Source: Isoetes taiwanensis (lineage: Eukaryota > Streptophyta > Lycopodiopsida > Isoetales > Isoetaceae). From it: DNA of 64,000 nt. Each line of letters starts with the position of its first letter. The first letter of the stretch is position 1. Made by a program: the position numbers and the translations under genes. The notes below the pieces were generated by a model that did no database searches, was not told the origin of the DNA, and worked only from the letters and a program-made list of their open reading frames with translations. The stretch covers positions 10,923,426 to 10,987,425 of the forward strand of contig JAJEKV010000036.1 in NCBI GenBank assembly GCA_021234155.1, written 5' to 3'. Shown here in pieces: positions 12,147 through 23,839 of this stretch.

Positions 12147-12226
12147 ACCTGGTGAGCCCAATCAGTGTTGAATAGATGAGGAGCGACCTGGTGAGCCGAA
12201 TCAGTGTTGAATAGATGAGGAGCGAC
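12147..12226. repeat. 39-bp tandem duplication
   Basis: Two adjacent copies of a 39-bp unit start 'acctggtgagcc' at 12147 and 12186. They differ at one position and are followed by the first bases of a third copy. Confidence 0.85.
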
Positions 12227-12794
12227 CTAATGATGCCGAATCCTGAAGACTCTGCCAATTCCAGCCAATGTTCTTCTGATACAATCCTTTACTGTTTGGT
12301 TTGTGACCTGGATAACAGATTCAATTTATCCTTAGTGGACTGGCATCATTTTTTTGCTGCTACTGGCCTCAGATGCAAGCTTTTAAGAGCCAGGCTCATA
12401 ATGCTCTTATCATGAATGAAAAAATCATCTACTAATATGGTAAGCCCATCTATGCATTTCCAAAACCGACTGCTGCTTTAGAATTTGGATGCCTTAGGGT
12501 TTATGCCCATAGCTGCAGATTGATGACAACAAAAACCAGGTGGTAGAAAACCATTTAGAGAGTCGTCAGATGAAGCTGGCGAAGATGTGGCAGATGGTCA
12601 TTTAGAGGAGTTATCGTGTTCTAGAGATCCTATTCTTCAAAGGCATGTTAGAAAGTCAAGTAAATGCTTTAATTCAAGATTCACCTATGTTACTGTAAAC
12701 CACTGGTTTGTAGAAATTCCTCGAATATTCCATGTTTCTTTACTTTAGGTATTTTTAGGTTTATGCGGTTCTGGTGGCGCCGCTTATAGCACCG

Positions 12795-13012
12795 CCATAG
12801 CAGAGTAATCTTGCGCTTGACTTTACAGCCGGCAGAGTAATCTTGCGCTTGTGTTTGCAATGGGGGAATGATTTGACAGATTCGGAATCATCGCTTGCAA
12901 ATCTGGCAGAGCGAAATAAGGAAGATCAAGTAGCCAAACAAGGAAGATCCGACAGAAACAAGGAAGTTCCGGCAGAGCGAAACAAGGAAGTTCAAGTAGC
13001 GAAACAATGGTA
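12795..13012. repeat. Cluster of short imperfect direct repeats
   Basis: Two copies of 'gcagagtaatcttgcgcttg' (near 12800 and 12830) are followed by several copies of a 'aacaaggaag-t/a-tc' motif interspersed with 'ggcagagcgaaa' and 'caagtagc'. No coding function is seen. Confidence 0.7.
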
Positions 13013-13576
13013 GTTTTTCAGACCCTGTTCTTCAGATCCCATTTTTGAGATCCTATTCTTTAGATTCGAGAAGCATCAAGGGCGGTAGAAACATAGTCAG
13101 AGCAAGAAGCTGAGACCCAACCGTAGAACTATGGGTTTTGGTGCAGTTCACATGTCGTGGTTTTCTATCAGCTCGGACTTGCAACTGAGCCAGTGCGGGA
13201 TCTAGGCCTCAGTGCGGACTGTCCATCTTGCGTTGCAAAATTTTAGACAAAATTCTTCAACAGGAATTCAGCTCATGAAATCTCCCTTGGTTTCTTGAGC
13301 TATTTATATGTGAATCTGTTGCTGAAAAAAAAGGGCCAGCCCTGACTCAGCCCGGCGGAATCAGCCTCCATTGTCGTCATGTGAACCCTACATCAAATGG
13401 AGATCCAATAGTAGAAATATGGACTTAAAGGGAGAAGAGTTTCTGATCAGCAAGAAGTTTGATATGTTTCTTGCTCATCAGTCGGCAGATTTGGAACAAA
13501 TCGGCAATTGCAAATATGTCAGAAACAAGCCCAGAATTTCTACAAACCGTTGGCTTACGTATGGCAGCCAGCCGGA

Positions 13577-13680
13577 TTTTGGGGTTTCCCGTCGGTAAAC
13601 CGGCAGGCGGCGGCACTGCTCGCGGTTAATGCCACTCACGGCGGCGCCGCCTGCCGGTTTACCCGCTGAAAACCCCTCAA
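13577..13680. mobile_element. Palindromic mini-element (~104 bp)
   Basis: Two GC-rich arms are reverse complements around a ~30-bp centre. The perfect core GGTAAACCGGCAGGCGGCG at 13594-13612 returns in reverse at 13643-13661. The outer arms are imperfect (ggggttt versus aaacccc). Its GC content contrasts sharply with the flanks. This suits a very short MITE or a structured non-autonomous insertion; no target duplication is obvious. Confidence 0.6.
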
Positions 13681-14984
13681 TTCGATCGGTTACTAGCACA
13701 AAGAACATGGGCCATGTCTTTGTCAATGTTAAGGGCATTATACATTGTAGTAGTCTGGAATACGTAGCGGCTGCAAATTAAGCATGCCATAAAATTTATT
13801 ACGTTAGTATGATAACGGCATTGTTTTCTGAACGGGGCTTTGTTGTGCTTTTTCATACAGCTAATTGGAGTACTCAGAAAACGTTATTCATGTATACTGT
13901 TGAAGAGTTGCCTTGCTAGCCATTTTTATATTAAGTGTTGCCTTGCTGGCCATCTTATACTAAGTATATTCAGCAAAAAAATTGTCTATAATAATCTGTA
14001 AAAATTGTGGAGCCTGATATTTCATGTACTTAGGAAGAATTTAAATATGATTTTGAAATTCGAAATTCTAACTTAAGTATTGCAATGAACAGTATTTCAA
14101 TCGATCACATTTCTTCAGTACTTCAGTCATTGTAGCAATTTCAATGGTTATTTTATGTTGACATTTTAAACATACAAGCTAGATAGAAATACAAGTGTGC
14201 TTGATAGTGGTTAACTCTGTACAATACTTGTTTGTCTGACAAATCTAGCTAGTTAATTTCAAGGATTGCCGTGGCTATGGCTACAATCTATAGCCGTGGT
14301 TGTGGCTATGGCTTCCTGATGTTTTGACTATGGTTGTACTAAGGAAAAAAAAAAAATGAACGAAACATTGATAAAAAATAAATAAATAAAAGTAAAAATA
14401 AAAATCTTTGTTTTGGTGTGTTATGGGGGATTTATACTTAAAGGTTTCTATGTTATTCATGAACTTATACCAATTCTTTTTTATTTTTATCTTTTTTTTC
14501 CACGAAAAAAACATCATCTCTCATAACAAACTAAAACAAAGATTTTTAAATTTTTATTAGCATCCAAAATTGTAAATATAAATTTACATGTACCAATGTA
14601 AAGGTAAATGTAAATGTAAAATTTATATTTCGTGGGCTAACTGTAAATTTTACAATAGCATGTATCAATCTTACATTTTTTAAGTAATTTTGTTATTACA
14701 AAACTCATGTGTAGTACTATGTAAAATATTTGCATAAATTAGATATTTCCATGATGTGTACATATATTTACATCTTCTAACAAAATCATCATCAGACAAC
14801 TATAGTTACATCAGATAACCCTAAAATTACATCAAATAAAGTAAGCAAGCTCGAAGATACATGGAGGGTAGAGATGGAAATCGAAAGATCAAAGGTACCT
14901 CAATAACATGATGTAAAACATCAAATGTTAAGTATAAGTATCAAAAAAATATTAAATATAAGTATTTCAATTCTAATAATACAT
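13681..14984. other. AT-rich spacer without recognised genes
   Basis: Low-complexity AT-rich DNA. It includes a short imperfect tandem repeat near 13904-13965 ('gttgccttgct-a/g-gccat') and a 'gtaaatgtaaa'-type run near 14570-14640. No gene or RNA is recognised. Confidence 0.5.
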
Positions 14985-15395
14985 CTGATGTTACAAGACT
15001 TTATTTTCACATCAATGAAGTGAAGGATTAATGAACCCAAACGACTATTACATTCCCAAGATATTTAATGTAAACTATCAATAAATTAAACATTACCTGA
15101 GCTGGGGATTATGAAATTGCGCCTTATATCTTCTAGCCAGATGCAGTTCTTCACATATTGGTTACCAATATTGAATCTGTAGCTAAAAGATAGGATGTAG
15201 TATAGGTGCTTGCATAGTGATATAACTACTACAGATATATCAAGCCCTTCATCACAGTTTGTGCAGCATTGTTCACATGAATCCTCTCCATCCCTAACTT
15301 CTACTGGTGCTGCCCTGCATAAACATAAGCAGTTCCCTCACATTCTTTTCATACGACATCTCCATCTGCCCTCCTGATAAAGTCTCTATTTCCAG
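14985..15395. repeat. Dispersed repeat, copy 1 (pairs with 59906-60329)
   Basis: About 410 bp, starting 'taatacatctgatgttacaa', is repeated in the same orientation at 59906-60329 with roughly 90% identity by eye. The right part overlaps the minus-strand coiled-coil relic (tctgccctcctgataaag). The copies are therefore probably parts of one transposon family that carries that gene. Confidence 0.8.
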
Positions 15396-16330
15396 ATTGA
15401 TGTCTCCAATCTGCTTCTCGCTCTCAATCATCGAGTCTTCCAAGTCTGACAATTACCTTTTAATTTCTGCAATTTCATTCTTGGAGAAGAAAGCTATGGT
15501 CTCCACAACAGATGGATCCATATGCTTGATGTCTTTTATAAGCTTCCTGGTGCTCCTTTCCTTCTTTCCTTCATTTTGAGGCTTGTCTTCAAACTTTTGA
15601 CTTTTCCCTGCAATTTATAAAATTTCTACTGCAGAGTTTTCCTATCATCCTCTAAAATCTGCAGCTTACTGGTTAAAGGCTTTTTCCCTTCTGACCTCTC
15701 CTCCAGTAGCCGCTCCACAAGAGCAGTTTGTTCTATTGAATACCTAAGAGCAGCATGAGGCCTCTGGTTAAGCCTCATCAAATTTGAAGATTTGACAGTG
15801 TTCAGCCTCTATGAATTAGCCCCATTGTTGATATCATCAGCTTTTGATGTCTTATTGTGCATTGTAGCATTATTTGAGAGTTCATCCCAAGATACACTGA
15901 TTTTCGACTTGTCCAAGGCAAAAGACCTTGCAAAGTACATGGGTATGTGATGATTTGCTCCATCTTTCTTACCCAAAATCTCCTCATGTTTTGCATAAAA
16001 ATCCTCTCTCCACTCATCCAATGTTCTTTCTTTTCTATATCCTCTCTGGGCTAGACCCTCTTTTCCCCACACCCTTTCCACAATCTTGTGCATTCTAGAT
16101 GGGCACTATGAAATTTATTGCCCCTGAGAGTTTTCCAGGTCGCTAGATCCTCTTCCAAATCTTCTTTCAGAAATCTTTTGACTGTTGAATTGACTGTTGA
16201 AGATGTGGGATCCAATGTCTTTTTCATTATTGCTTGTATTTGGGCTTGGAGGTCTTCTTGGATTTGATAGGCTTGCTCGGCGTCTTCATTCTGTAGAGCC
16301 GATTCAAGAAAATTGTCAAAAAACTTTTAA
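15305..16330 (-). pseudogene. Relic of a coiled-coil, transposon-associated protein
   Basis: Read on the minus strand, the relic contains an N-terminal block (MKTPSKPIKSKK in one frame; QNEDAEQAYQIQEDLQ in another). The longest open piece (15809-16093) holds TLDEWREDFYAKHEEILG and NHHIPMYFARSFALDKSK. After a stop it continues as a long heptad-like Glu/Lys/Leu-rich coiled coil with further in-frame stops (RLLEERSEGKKPLTSKLQ, ETIAFFSKNEIAEIK). The YFARSFAL block matches YFARAFALHLKGESVDWDD in the protein carried by the 9.7-kb transposon (41.8-40.7 kb). The two are homologues. This copy is broken by stops and frameshifts. Its function is unknown; a DNA-binding or assembly partner of a transposase is a guess. 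Confidence 0.6.
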
Positions 16331-16649
16331 CAAAGTGAAAGAAATCAAGAACATGCAAAATCACAACTAATTCAAACTGATACCTTCACGTTTACTGAAA
16401 TTGGTTGAAAAAAAGCTCAAGGAAGGAAGGAAGGAAGGTACTTTTATCGTCCACGGAGACCAATCGGTCTATGGGGCCCAATACAAAAACGCAGCAAGCG
16501 GATTGCTGCCCGGATTAAAAAACCCCCGCCCCGAAGGGTTTTCGAGGGAAAAACCGTGGCAGCAATCAGCCTGCTGACAAACTGTGCTAATCATATAAAA
16601 TGCAGAAACATCCCAATATATACAGTCATGCACCACCCCCGTAGTGCCT

Positions 16650-19600
16650 AGTCAGCGGACAGCCAGGCGGAGGCAAAGGTGACCTCGCAGGTCCAGTACC
16701 TCCTGGATGTATGACCCCAGGGCACGTACTGACGGTGTGTTCATCAGCAAATGCAAGGGCACGTCCGGCCGTACTAAGGGAGCGTGATCGGCCCGGATCC
16801 GACCAACGCTGGGCAACTCGAAAGTGTGAGACTCATCCTCAATGGCACCCGTTTGACGGCAGACCGACAGAGCCTGTCCCGGTGGGGCTCCCAATCCACC
16901 CTCCGCCCTCGATGCGAAGATGGTGGGCACCTGTGCGAATGGAGGCAATGAGTCTGCGCTTTTTCAGGGGCAGCTGGGAACGCAGGTAGAGCTGTGGGCC
17001 CCGGGCTAACACGGGGTTGATGTGCTCCTTGTAATGGGCCATTTTGACCTGCTCTAGAGCAATGGGGTCCCAGAGCTTGCCAAGGAAACAAGCATCTAGG
17101 TACTCCCCCAGTCGCCACGATCGGCCACACTGCGCCAATTTGTGATCCGGTGGCTCCTCGCGACGTTCCATCTGGCGAACCACCGATCTTTCTTACCCCT
17201 CCAACAAAGCCCTAAGCCATTGCGGACTCATGGCCACAAGTAAGCCCGCCGGTGCGGGGCCGAGCATCACCCATAGTAACCACTTTCTCGAAAATAGACG
17301 ATGTGTCTATCAAGGGCTGCCACCCGGCGCGCAAGAATCGATTTCAGCAGCGAATCGATAGGGGACTGAAGGTTTCACCCCAAGTGCCCGTGCCAAAATG
17401 CCTTACGCGACTGCTCCAAGTCATTCCAGTCGCCAAAGAGATCGAAGGGCCCCAAACTCTCGACCGTCTGAAGGGCAGTTTCGACCGGTGGTCCTGAATG
17501 GATGTGGACCGATGGCCCCAATCATATAGCTCACGCACGGTATTTGTTGTTCTCGCGATGGCATAAAGCGCTTTCCAGGCTGCGTCATCGCATAGCGGAT
17601 AGACGCCCCTCCAGAGCGAGGAGGGGAACTCCACCCCTAGGTACTTGTAGGTGGGCGTGGCGTCCACAGTCATCCCCCGATATGTGAGTGCAGGAGGCAT
17701 GGGGTGACGTGAAGAGGATATGAGAACCACCCCGTCTTGGCGGATTGACGCCGCATGTCCGTAGCGACAAAATGTGTCTAGGGCATCCAGGTGAGACCGC
17801 ATAGCTAGGGGTGTGGGCCGCCAGGCCAACATCGTCCGAGATAGATGAGCCGGATGACACGGTGCAAAAGTCGTATGCCATCCCCCCATGCTCTCGATAA
17901 GCCGTGGCTCCTAACCGATCAATGTAGAGGCCAAAAGTGTTGGCGAGAGGGGGCAACCCTGGCCGGACCCGATACTACCGGTGAATGCTTGGCCCGTCGG
18001 TGCATCCCCGCCAAAACAACTCTCATACAACCTTGTATATGGCATTACGCCGCAGGCGGGGAGCCCCATTGACGCAGTTCAGCCTACGCCTTTTCCGGGG
18101 ACCAGATCAAAAGCCTTTGCGAAGTCCACAAAGCAAAGAATACAAGTCCAACCGATGATTCCGGGCTGTCTTCAATCGCCCGCAGCGTAAAGATATGGTC
18201 AATCGTTGAGTGGCGGGTCGAAAAGCCCGCCTGTGTGAGGGCTCGCACATCCGTACATCCGCCGCCCGGTTCAACTGCCGCCGAGAATGCCGATAACAGT
18301 TTGGCAAATCTTGAATCGACCATGATCGTCCCAGAATTGGTCGACGGTGTGGGTCGCCTTTGTGAATGGGAACAACCCCGCTGGTCCATTGTCGGGGAAA
18401 CCCCCCCCGCAATGCTCTGCTGAATGTGATAGTGAGGACCGGCACAAGCGCTGCCCCGCCCACTTGAGTAACTTCGGCCGCATACCATCGAGGTCACCGC
18501 CTTCCCATTAGCTAGCCGTTCGCGAGCCCTCCTCAACATCCTCGCCCACGAAACCAATGGGGGCCATCCCGGGGGGTATGGGCGCATGCTGCCCCCGGGC
18601 GGGTCATAGAGCTGCCGCAAGTAGCATCCCCCAATGCCGGGTGTGATGTCCCCCGTAGGGTCGGCTGGCCTTCAAGCACTTCTGCGCCAAAAGGTTCGAG
18701 GATGAGTGTCCAAAGAGGGCGAACATCTCCCCGATGCTTGGCAAGGTACCGCGCCTTTGTGTCCTTCCGGATGGGCGCTGATCGTGGTGGTGGCCCGCAA
18801 GCTGTACACGGATCCGTAATGTGGCCGGAGCTGCCGCTTGCGTTCTTTACATCCGCATCAAACCATCGGTTACGAGGGAATGTTGCTGACCCCGAAGGCG
18901 GCGACGGGGGTTCGCCAAAGCACTGTCCCGCCGCATCCCGTAATAGCGAAGTCACCGGTCCGTGCATCTGCCGCTTCTAGTGTGGAGGTCCGCGGAAATT
19001 ACCGGAGGGCGCCCATGAGCATCTTCGGCGTAGTCCCTCGCCTGCTCATAATCGAAGTCTCAACCGAGGGACGGCGAGGGGCTGGTATAGTGGGGGTTTC
19101 GCGGCTCGCCAAACCAGTCCAAATAAAGTGGGAGGTGATCTCGAGTCGACCTCCTCATCCCCGATCGCCTCGTGCCCACCCCGGAAACGACCGATGAGAT
19201 GCATATCTTTGCGCAACTACAAGCACATAGTCCACCACACTAGACCCTCCCCCGATTGTCCCGCATGCGCATGTGCACTTGGCGGTGAATCGCCACCGTG
19301 GAAAGGCCATTGCAAATTATCAAGTCAAAAATGCCACATAGCAGAGCAACCGCCGCCAAAGCGAGTGACCTGACCGTCATCCGACCAGCGTGGCCGCTAC
19401 TTCTGCAGGCGTAAAGCCAGGACATCGCCGGCCCGAGGGGTCAAGTCGCATGGGCTGCTCTACTACCCGGGTCCGGCATTGAAATCTCCAAGAAGGACGA
19501 CCCTACCCAACCGGCTGATGCTTTGTGATGTCATCATATAGATCGACATACGGGTCCATCCTATCCGCATCGGGGGGGCTGCGATAGAAGGTGCTTTCTG

Positions 19601-20000
19601 CATGAGGGAAATAACAGCGCCGTAAAAAGAGGGTTGCCACCGGTATTATGCACACGAACCCGTGGCACCGCCAGTGTCCGTCTCTTCTCGGAGGGTAAAC
19701 CGAATGTGCCAAGGTTGTCCGTGTAGCAAGCCACTCCACCATGACCCCGTCCTCTGTCAATGTGTATTGAAGACCGAGAAATGTTGGTAACCCGAAATCA
19801 GTAGCCTCAGGCCCAAAGATGCTCCCATGTTCCATGAGGAAGATGAGATCCATACCGCCGCCACGGAGTTCGACCGCCCCCTTCGCCAAGGGAAGCCTCG
19901 ACAATTCCATGAGACCACCCGAGGCACAATTCCTATTTGTCGCCAGGATGGTGGCGCGCACTCGAAGTCGCTGGGGAGGACGGAAGCGAGGCCGAAAGTG
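16650..20000 (-). pseudogene. LINE ORF2 (endonuclease and reverse transcriptase), multiply frameshifted
   Basis: The endonuclease starts around 19.93 kb (VVSWNCRGFP) and, after frame changes, continues with a block near 19.75 kb (FGLPTFLGLQYTLTEDGVMV). Reverse-transcriptase blocks appear in changing frames: QAGFSTRHSTIDHIF, QGCPLSPTLFGLYIDRLG, a damaged active site that reads ISDDVGLAA where YADDVGLAA is expected, and YLGVEF. The C-terminal part is NPVLARGPQLYLRSQLP then GAHHLRIEGGGW. It is the same protein family as the plus-strand element at 24.4-27.6 kb, which gives the reference frame. Many indels lie at or next to CAG/CTG triplets, so part of the damage may not be genuine mutation. Confidence 0.8.
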
Positions 20001-20359
20001 AGAAGTAGATGGAGCCGAGGCAAAGATGTGGTCGAGAGGGCGGGCCGCGAGGGAGCAGGAGTAGGAGCGTGAGAAGGGGGGCCGGGCGTAGAAGCGTGGG
20101 CGTGGCCGCGGTACCGGGGTTGGGGTCGGGGTCGCAGCAAAGAGTGTGTCAGTTTGAAAATGTGCATCCCGCCCAACCAACTCGCTGCACCCCCTCGCTG
20201 GCTAATGCCTCGACCGACAAGCTCCGCCTCCCGCTCTCCCGCCGCAGACGGGTGTGAGGTCCCGGCCCACGCATGTGGATGTCCCCTTCAACATCCGGCC
20301 CCGGGCGCAATATGGCATCACGCACCTGTGCATCCGCAACCGTGAATATGACAATGCGG

Positions 20360-21567
20360 TCACGGCCCGGGCGCTGAGCCCCATGCCGGGCTGCTCGAGA
20401 AATGTGAACTGGCCCCGGGAATGTCATCCGATCGAGAATGTGTGTTCGGATGTTGTGGTGACTCTCCCCTGCTGTTCGGCATGCCTCGAACTACCAGTTG
20501 TGGCCTCTCCGCTGCGCCACGAGTTCCGCGGCTGCGGGTCCAAGGTGGGCTAAGGCCGGGTCCCCTTGGCCGGGGTGGTGGTGGTGGCCGGGATGGCGGG
20601 AGGACCGGAGTGTGGCCGGGATGGCGTGGAGTGGCCGGAGAGCCGGGCAGCGGGCGGGGCGTGGCTGCCGGCGTGGAGGCTGTGGCGGGATAGCGGTCTG
20701 AGCCGCGTTCTCGTCCCTGTGAAGTCGGGAGCACAGCTCTTGCGAGCCTCGCCGCCGCTTGGCCATCTCCCCGCCTGCAATGCTGCGGTGACTATGAACC
20801 TCGGTAGGGAGACCACGGCTCATGCGTGGATGGTTGCCCGCAACCCCCGGAGCTCCGGACTCACGGTGGCGAGGCGTGCTCGAGCCCCAAAGACACCACC
20901 TGCGTCGAGGGCGGGCTTGCTGTTCGATCTTACTCTGAAGATCCACGAAGGCGTATGCGAGTACATGCGCAAGAGCGACTGTGCTCCCGATGCCATGGTG
21001 GTGGCTGCCTCTACCTCGGCCGGGGCCAGACAAGCGTGACCATCGTCTCTGCATTGCGGCGCTCCCTCTCTGTGTCATGGTGTCGAGTGATGAACCGCAG
21101 AGTCTGGCGGCCCGCATGTCGGCGACCTCTGCACGGCTTCTTTGCCGCCGGAAGTGTGCAAGGCCAAGGCCATCTTCCACATGCGTGTCGGGTCTCCAAG
21201 CACGTGATACGGTTCTTCGACCCGATTTGCCTTTTGAGCACATGGGATGCCGAGGACTCCATCTCCACTGCCATGCCAGCCCCCGGTGAATCTTTGTTAG
21301 CCTCAATACGAGCACTGTTAGCCTCCATTCCCGCTTTGGCGTGTCTCCAATTCTCTGCCGAGGCGGGGAGTTCCTATGTGGTTCCGAGCAATTAATCCCT
21401 TCCGCCGGGCTGGCCTCGGGCCGAGGGGCCTTAGCCTTAGCCCGAGCCTCCTTCTTCATGGAGGATGACTCTCCCCTCGCCCATGATGGCTGATCGGGAC
21501 CGTTTGTCGGCGGGGCCCTCGCCTTTGGTTTCCCAGCCGGCCCATCTTCTGTGGCCATGACTCCCAA
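20360..21567 (-). pseudogene. LINE ORF1-like region
   Basis: The longest open piece (20491-21567, 358 codons) starts MGVMATEDGPAGKPKARAP. It is rich in Pro, Arg, Ala and Ser, with basic clusters (KKEARAKAKAPRP), and lies between the LINE leader and ORF2, where an RNA-binding ORF1 protein would be encoded. No RRM or zinc knuckle is clear. Several other frames stay open only because the DNA is GC-rich, so the exact protein is uncertain. Confidence 0.45.
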
Positions 21568-22010
21568 AGTTTGAGGGGTCTCTGGCTGCGGAAAGGGTGC
21601 CTAGAATTGAATTTGGGGACTCAAGAACGCGGGCAGAGCACCTTTTGGGCTAGTCAACGGAAACCCTAAGTGGTGGGCAGGGGGTGTCGGTGCGTTTCTA
21701 GCGAGCCCAGCAACACCCGGGTAGGGGGTGCCCACCACCTTTGACTTTGACTTTGACCTACTGCCACTGCTTCTCATAGGTCTTTCCAAAGCTTTGTACA
21801 ACACGACACCATTTAACATGCCACTGCTCTAATCTACTGCCACTGCTTCTCATAGATTAGAATAGAACATCACTCACAATTATTGCATGCCAACTACCGC
21901 AGGTGTGGGGGTTTTGAGGGCTCCAAAGTCTGAGGGGTCTCTGGCTGCCTCAAGGGTGCTTAGAATCCAGTTTGGGGGCTCGGAAAGGCGGGTGGAGCGC
22001 CTTTTGGGGG
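21562..22010. repeat. Direct repeats in the LINE leader
   Basis: A ~90-bp segment starting 'tgaggggtctctggctgc' occurs at about 21571 and again at about 21931, with 'ccttttggg' near the end of both. A shorter repeat, 'ctactgccactgcttctcat', occurs near 21760 and 21837. Repeated leader units are common in L1 promoters; the role here is inferred from position. Confidence 0.6.
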
Positions 22011-22300
22011 TTTGGGGGTTTTGGGTCTAGAGAGAGATTGTAAACCCTAGAGAGAGAAAGCCAGAAAGGGGCAAATCAAGGGGGTCTATGCAAGGGGAGT
22101 GAGGGCGCTAGAGAGAGGGAGCTGGGCGCTGTGAGGGGCAACCAAACGTCAGGGAAAAAGGCCAGATGATTGTCTTGGTTAAGGAGGATCGATTCAAAAT
22201 TTGGGAAGAATTACCCTTGACTTTCTTGCTTCTACCCCTAATTAGCGAGTTCCACCTTGAATTTGCTGGATTGCGCTGTGGACAAGCCAAATCAACACGG

Positions 22301-22729
22301 GAATTTCGCGGAGTTGCTTAGCAATAAGATGTTATCCTCTAGTCATAGGACAAATTGATGGGAGGTTTAGTAAGGGAGTGGCATCATTGGCTTTCCTTCT
22401 TGATCTATAAAAGCTGAGCAATACTTCTTTTAAGCATTTTCAACTTTGGTGCTCACATCAAAAAGATCGTAACTCTTAAGTTTTTAGATTAGATTTTTCA
22501 TTCTTCATTATGGCTGATCAATTTTTTTTTTCCTTTGAATACCAATAGTTACGGATCATCTAGAAATTGTCCTTCCACCAAAACATTTCTTCCCTCCTCT
22601 GCCTTCACACTCACCAGCGAAAAGGCCAAGAGAAAGTTCCTCAACCTTTACAAATTCCATTGTTCCTGTGCCCGAGTCCTCCACTACTTTCAATAATGTT
22701 CTTCTATATCAGAAGAGATAGAGCTACTA
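22301..22729. other. Spacer between LINEs
   Basis: AT-rich DNA with no recognised gene, RNA or terminus. Confidence 0.5.
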
Positions 22730-23190
22730 GTTCAACTCCGAACTTTACTTAATTGGCATTGCTCTGATGAGCTGCAACATGTGTGAGAGGATCACCAAAT
22801 GCACTATCAATTCAGGATTGAAGACAGTGGGAGTGTTATATTGAAGAAGAAAGACTAGCTCAGCTGCACCTTTTTTTTCTACACAGTCATTTGCCAGCAG
22901 CATTGGAGTTAGGCAAGGTTGTCCTCTCTCACCCACACTCTTTGGACTTTATATTGACCAGTTGGAAGTCTGACTTGCTGCCAATGGGGGGGACGGTATA
23001 CAGCTCTTGCACCAGGTCATCCGGCAGCTCATCTATGCAGATCCGTCATGAGTTGCCGGTATGCTATAATGCAAGTGGCTTTTTAGAAGCGCCACGTGTT
23101 GCATCAGTCTGTCTGACAACCAACAGAATTAAATACATATGGTGCTATGAATGTGCGATCCCCCTTATTCTGGGAGAATATTCCAAGTAA
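22730..23190 (+). pseudogene. LINE reverse-transcriptase fragment
   Basis: Plus-strand translation gives SSIGVRQGCPLSPTLFGLYI around 22893-22955, then LIYADPS (a damaged YADD box) near 23030 and a short downstream part. It is related to the RT domains of the LINEs on either side. Stops and truncation at both ends show a relic. It gives a useful reference for the damaged motif of the GC-rich element, because it retains 'cggcagctcatctatgcaga'. Confidence 0.7.
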
Positions 23191-23600
23191 ATCTGTAATG
23201 ATGAGAGTTTGGTATCCTAGGTGGCATGGGAAAAAAGGAGCGGAAATATGACGTGGAATGACTGATATGAGGCCATTTTGAGACTCCAAATCCGCTCTAA
23301 TGTAAGGATGAAGATGACGGAGATAAAGATGATAGCTAAGGAGATAAAGATGACGGAGACGAACTCGCAGCGGAACAAATAATGGAGAATCTTGGATTGA
23401 GGTGAGTTTACTTTTCTTTCCGAGAGTTTCCAAGTCTGAACGTTTTTCCTTTCTCGACTTGTGAGTCGAGAACCTCCTTTCATCACTTATGGCCTTCATC
23501 ATTCCAAGGACATCGAGCGCAATCAATCTGGATCATTGTCACGATCACAGGGATCTGCTCGAAGTGGTTCTTGAAAGTAGCTTCATTTACAATTTGGGGC
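23191..23600. other. Spacer or leader of the next LINE
   Basis: Contains 'gatgacggagataaagatgat'-type short repeats at about 23305-23360. It may include the 5' leader of the LINE that follows; no gene is recognised. Confidence 0.4.
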
Positions 23601-23839
23601 GCTGACCTAACCGGAATAGGAAAAGCGGTGGCCTAATCCTGTCCACCATAGAAAAAGTTTGAAAGCAACATAACGAAGTGGAAGCGAAGTATGCAGGGGA
23701 CTTCTAAAGGTCTGGTCCCTATAGGTGGACGATACAGCAAAACACCAATTGCTCATACGCCACTGCAAGCACGAACACCAGGAGGGACCAAGTTTTCTTT
23801 TGGCAAGACTGAGGAACCGGATCTGATTCAAATTCTGTT

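Larger units (their letters stand above)
16416..22300 (-). mobile_element. Decayed L1-like LINE, GC-rich
   Basis: This is a minus-strand non-LTR retrotransposon. From its 5' end (around 22.0-22.3 kb) to its 3' end it has a GC-rich leader containing a ~90-bp direct repeat, an ORF1-like Pro/Arg-rich region, and an ORF2 with an endonuclease start (SWNCRGFPW near 19.9 kb). Reverse-transcriptase motifs follow (QAGFSTRHSTIDHI near 18.2 kb, QGCPLSPTLFGLYID near 17.95 kb, TYKYLGVEF near 17.65 kb). The C-terminal block (GAHHLRIEGGGW) is near 16.9 kb. The 3' end carries a (CCTT)n tail at 16421-16438. The frames are broken many times. The 5' boundary is not certain and no target duplication was identified. 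Base composition is far richer in GC than the surrounding DNA. Confidence 0.85.

Noticed and set aside
20009-21395. Long plus-strand ORFs opposite the LINE ORF1 region
   Set aside because: They are open in several frames at once because the DNA is GC-rich, show no domains, and lie antisense to a recognisable LINE.
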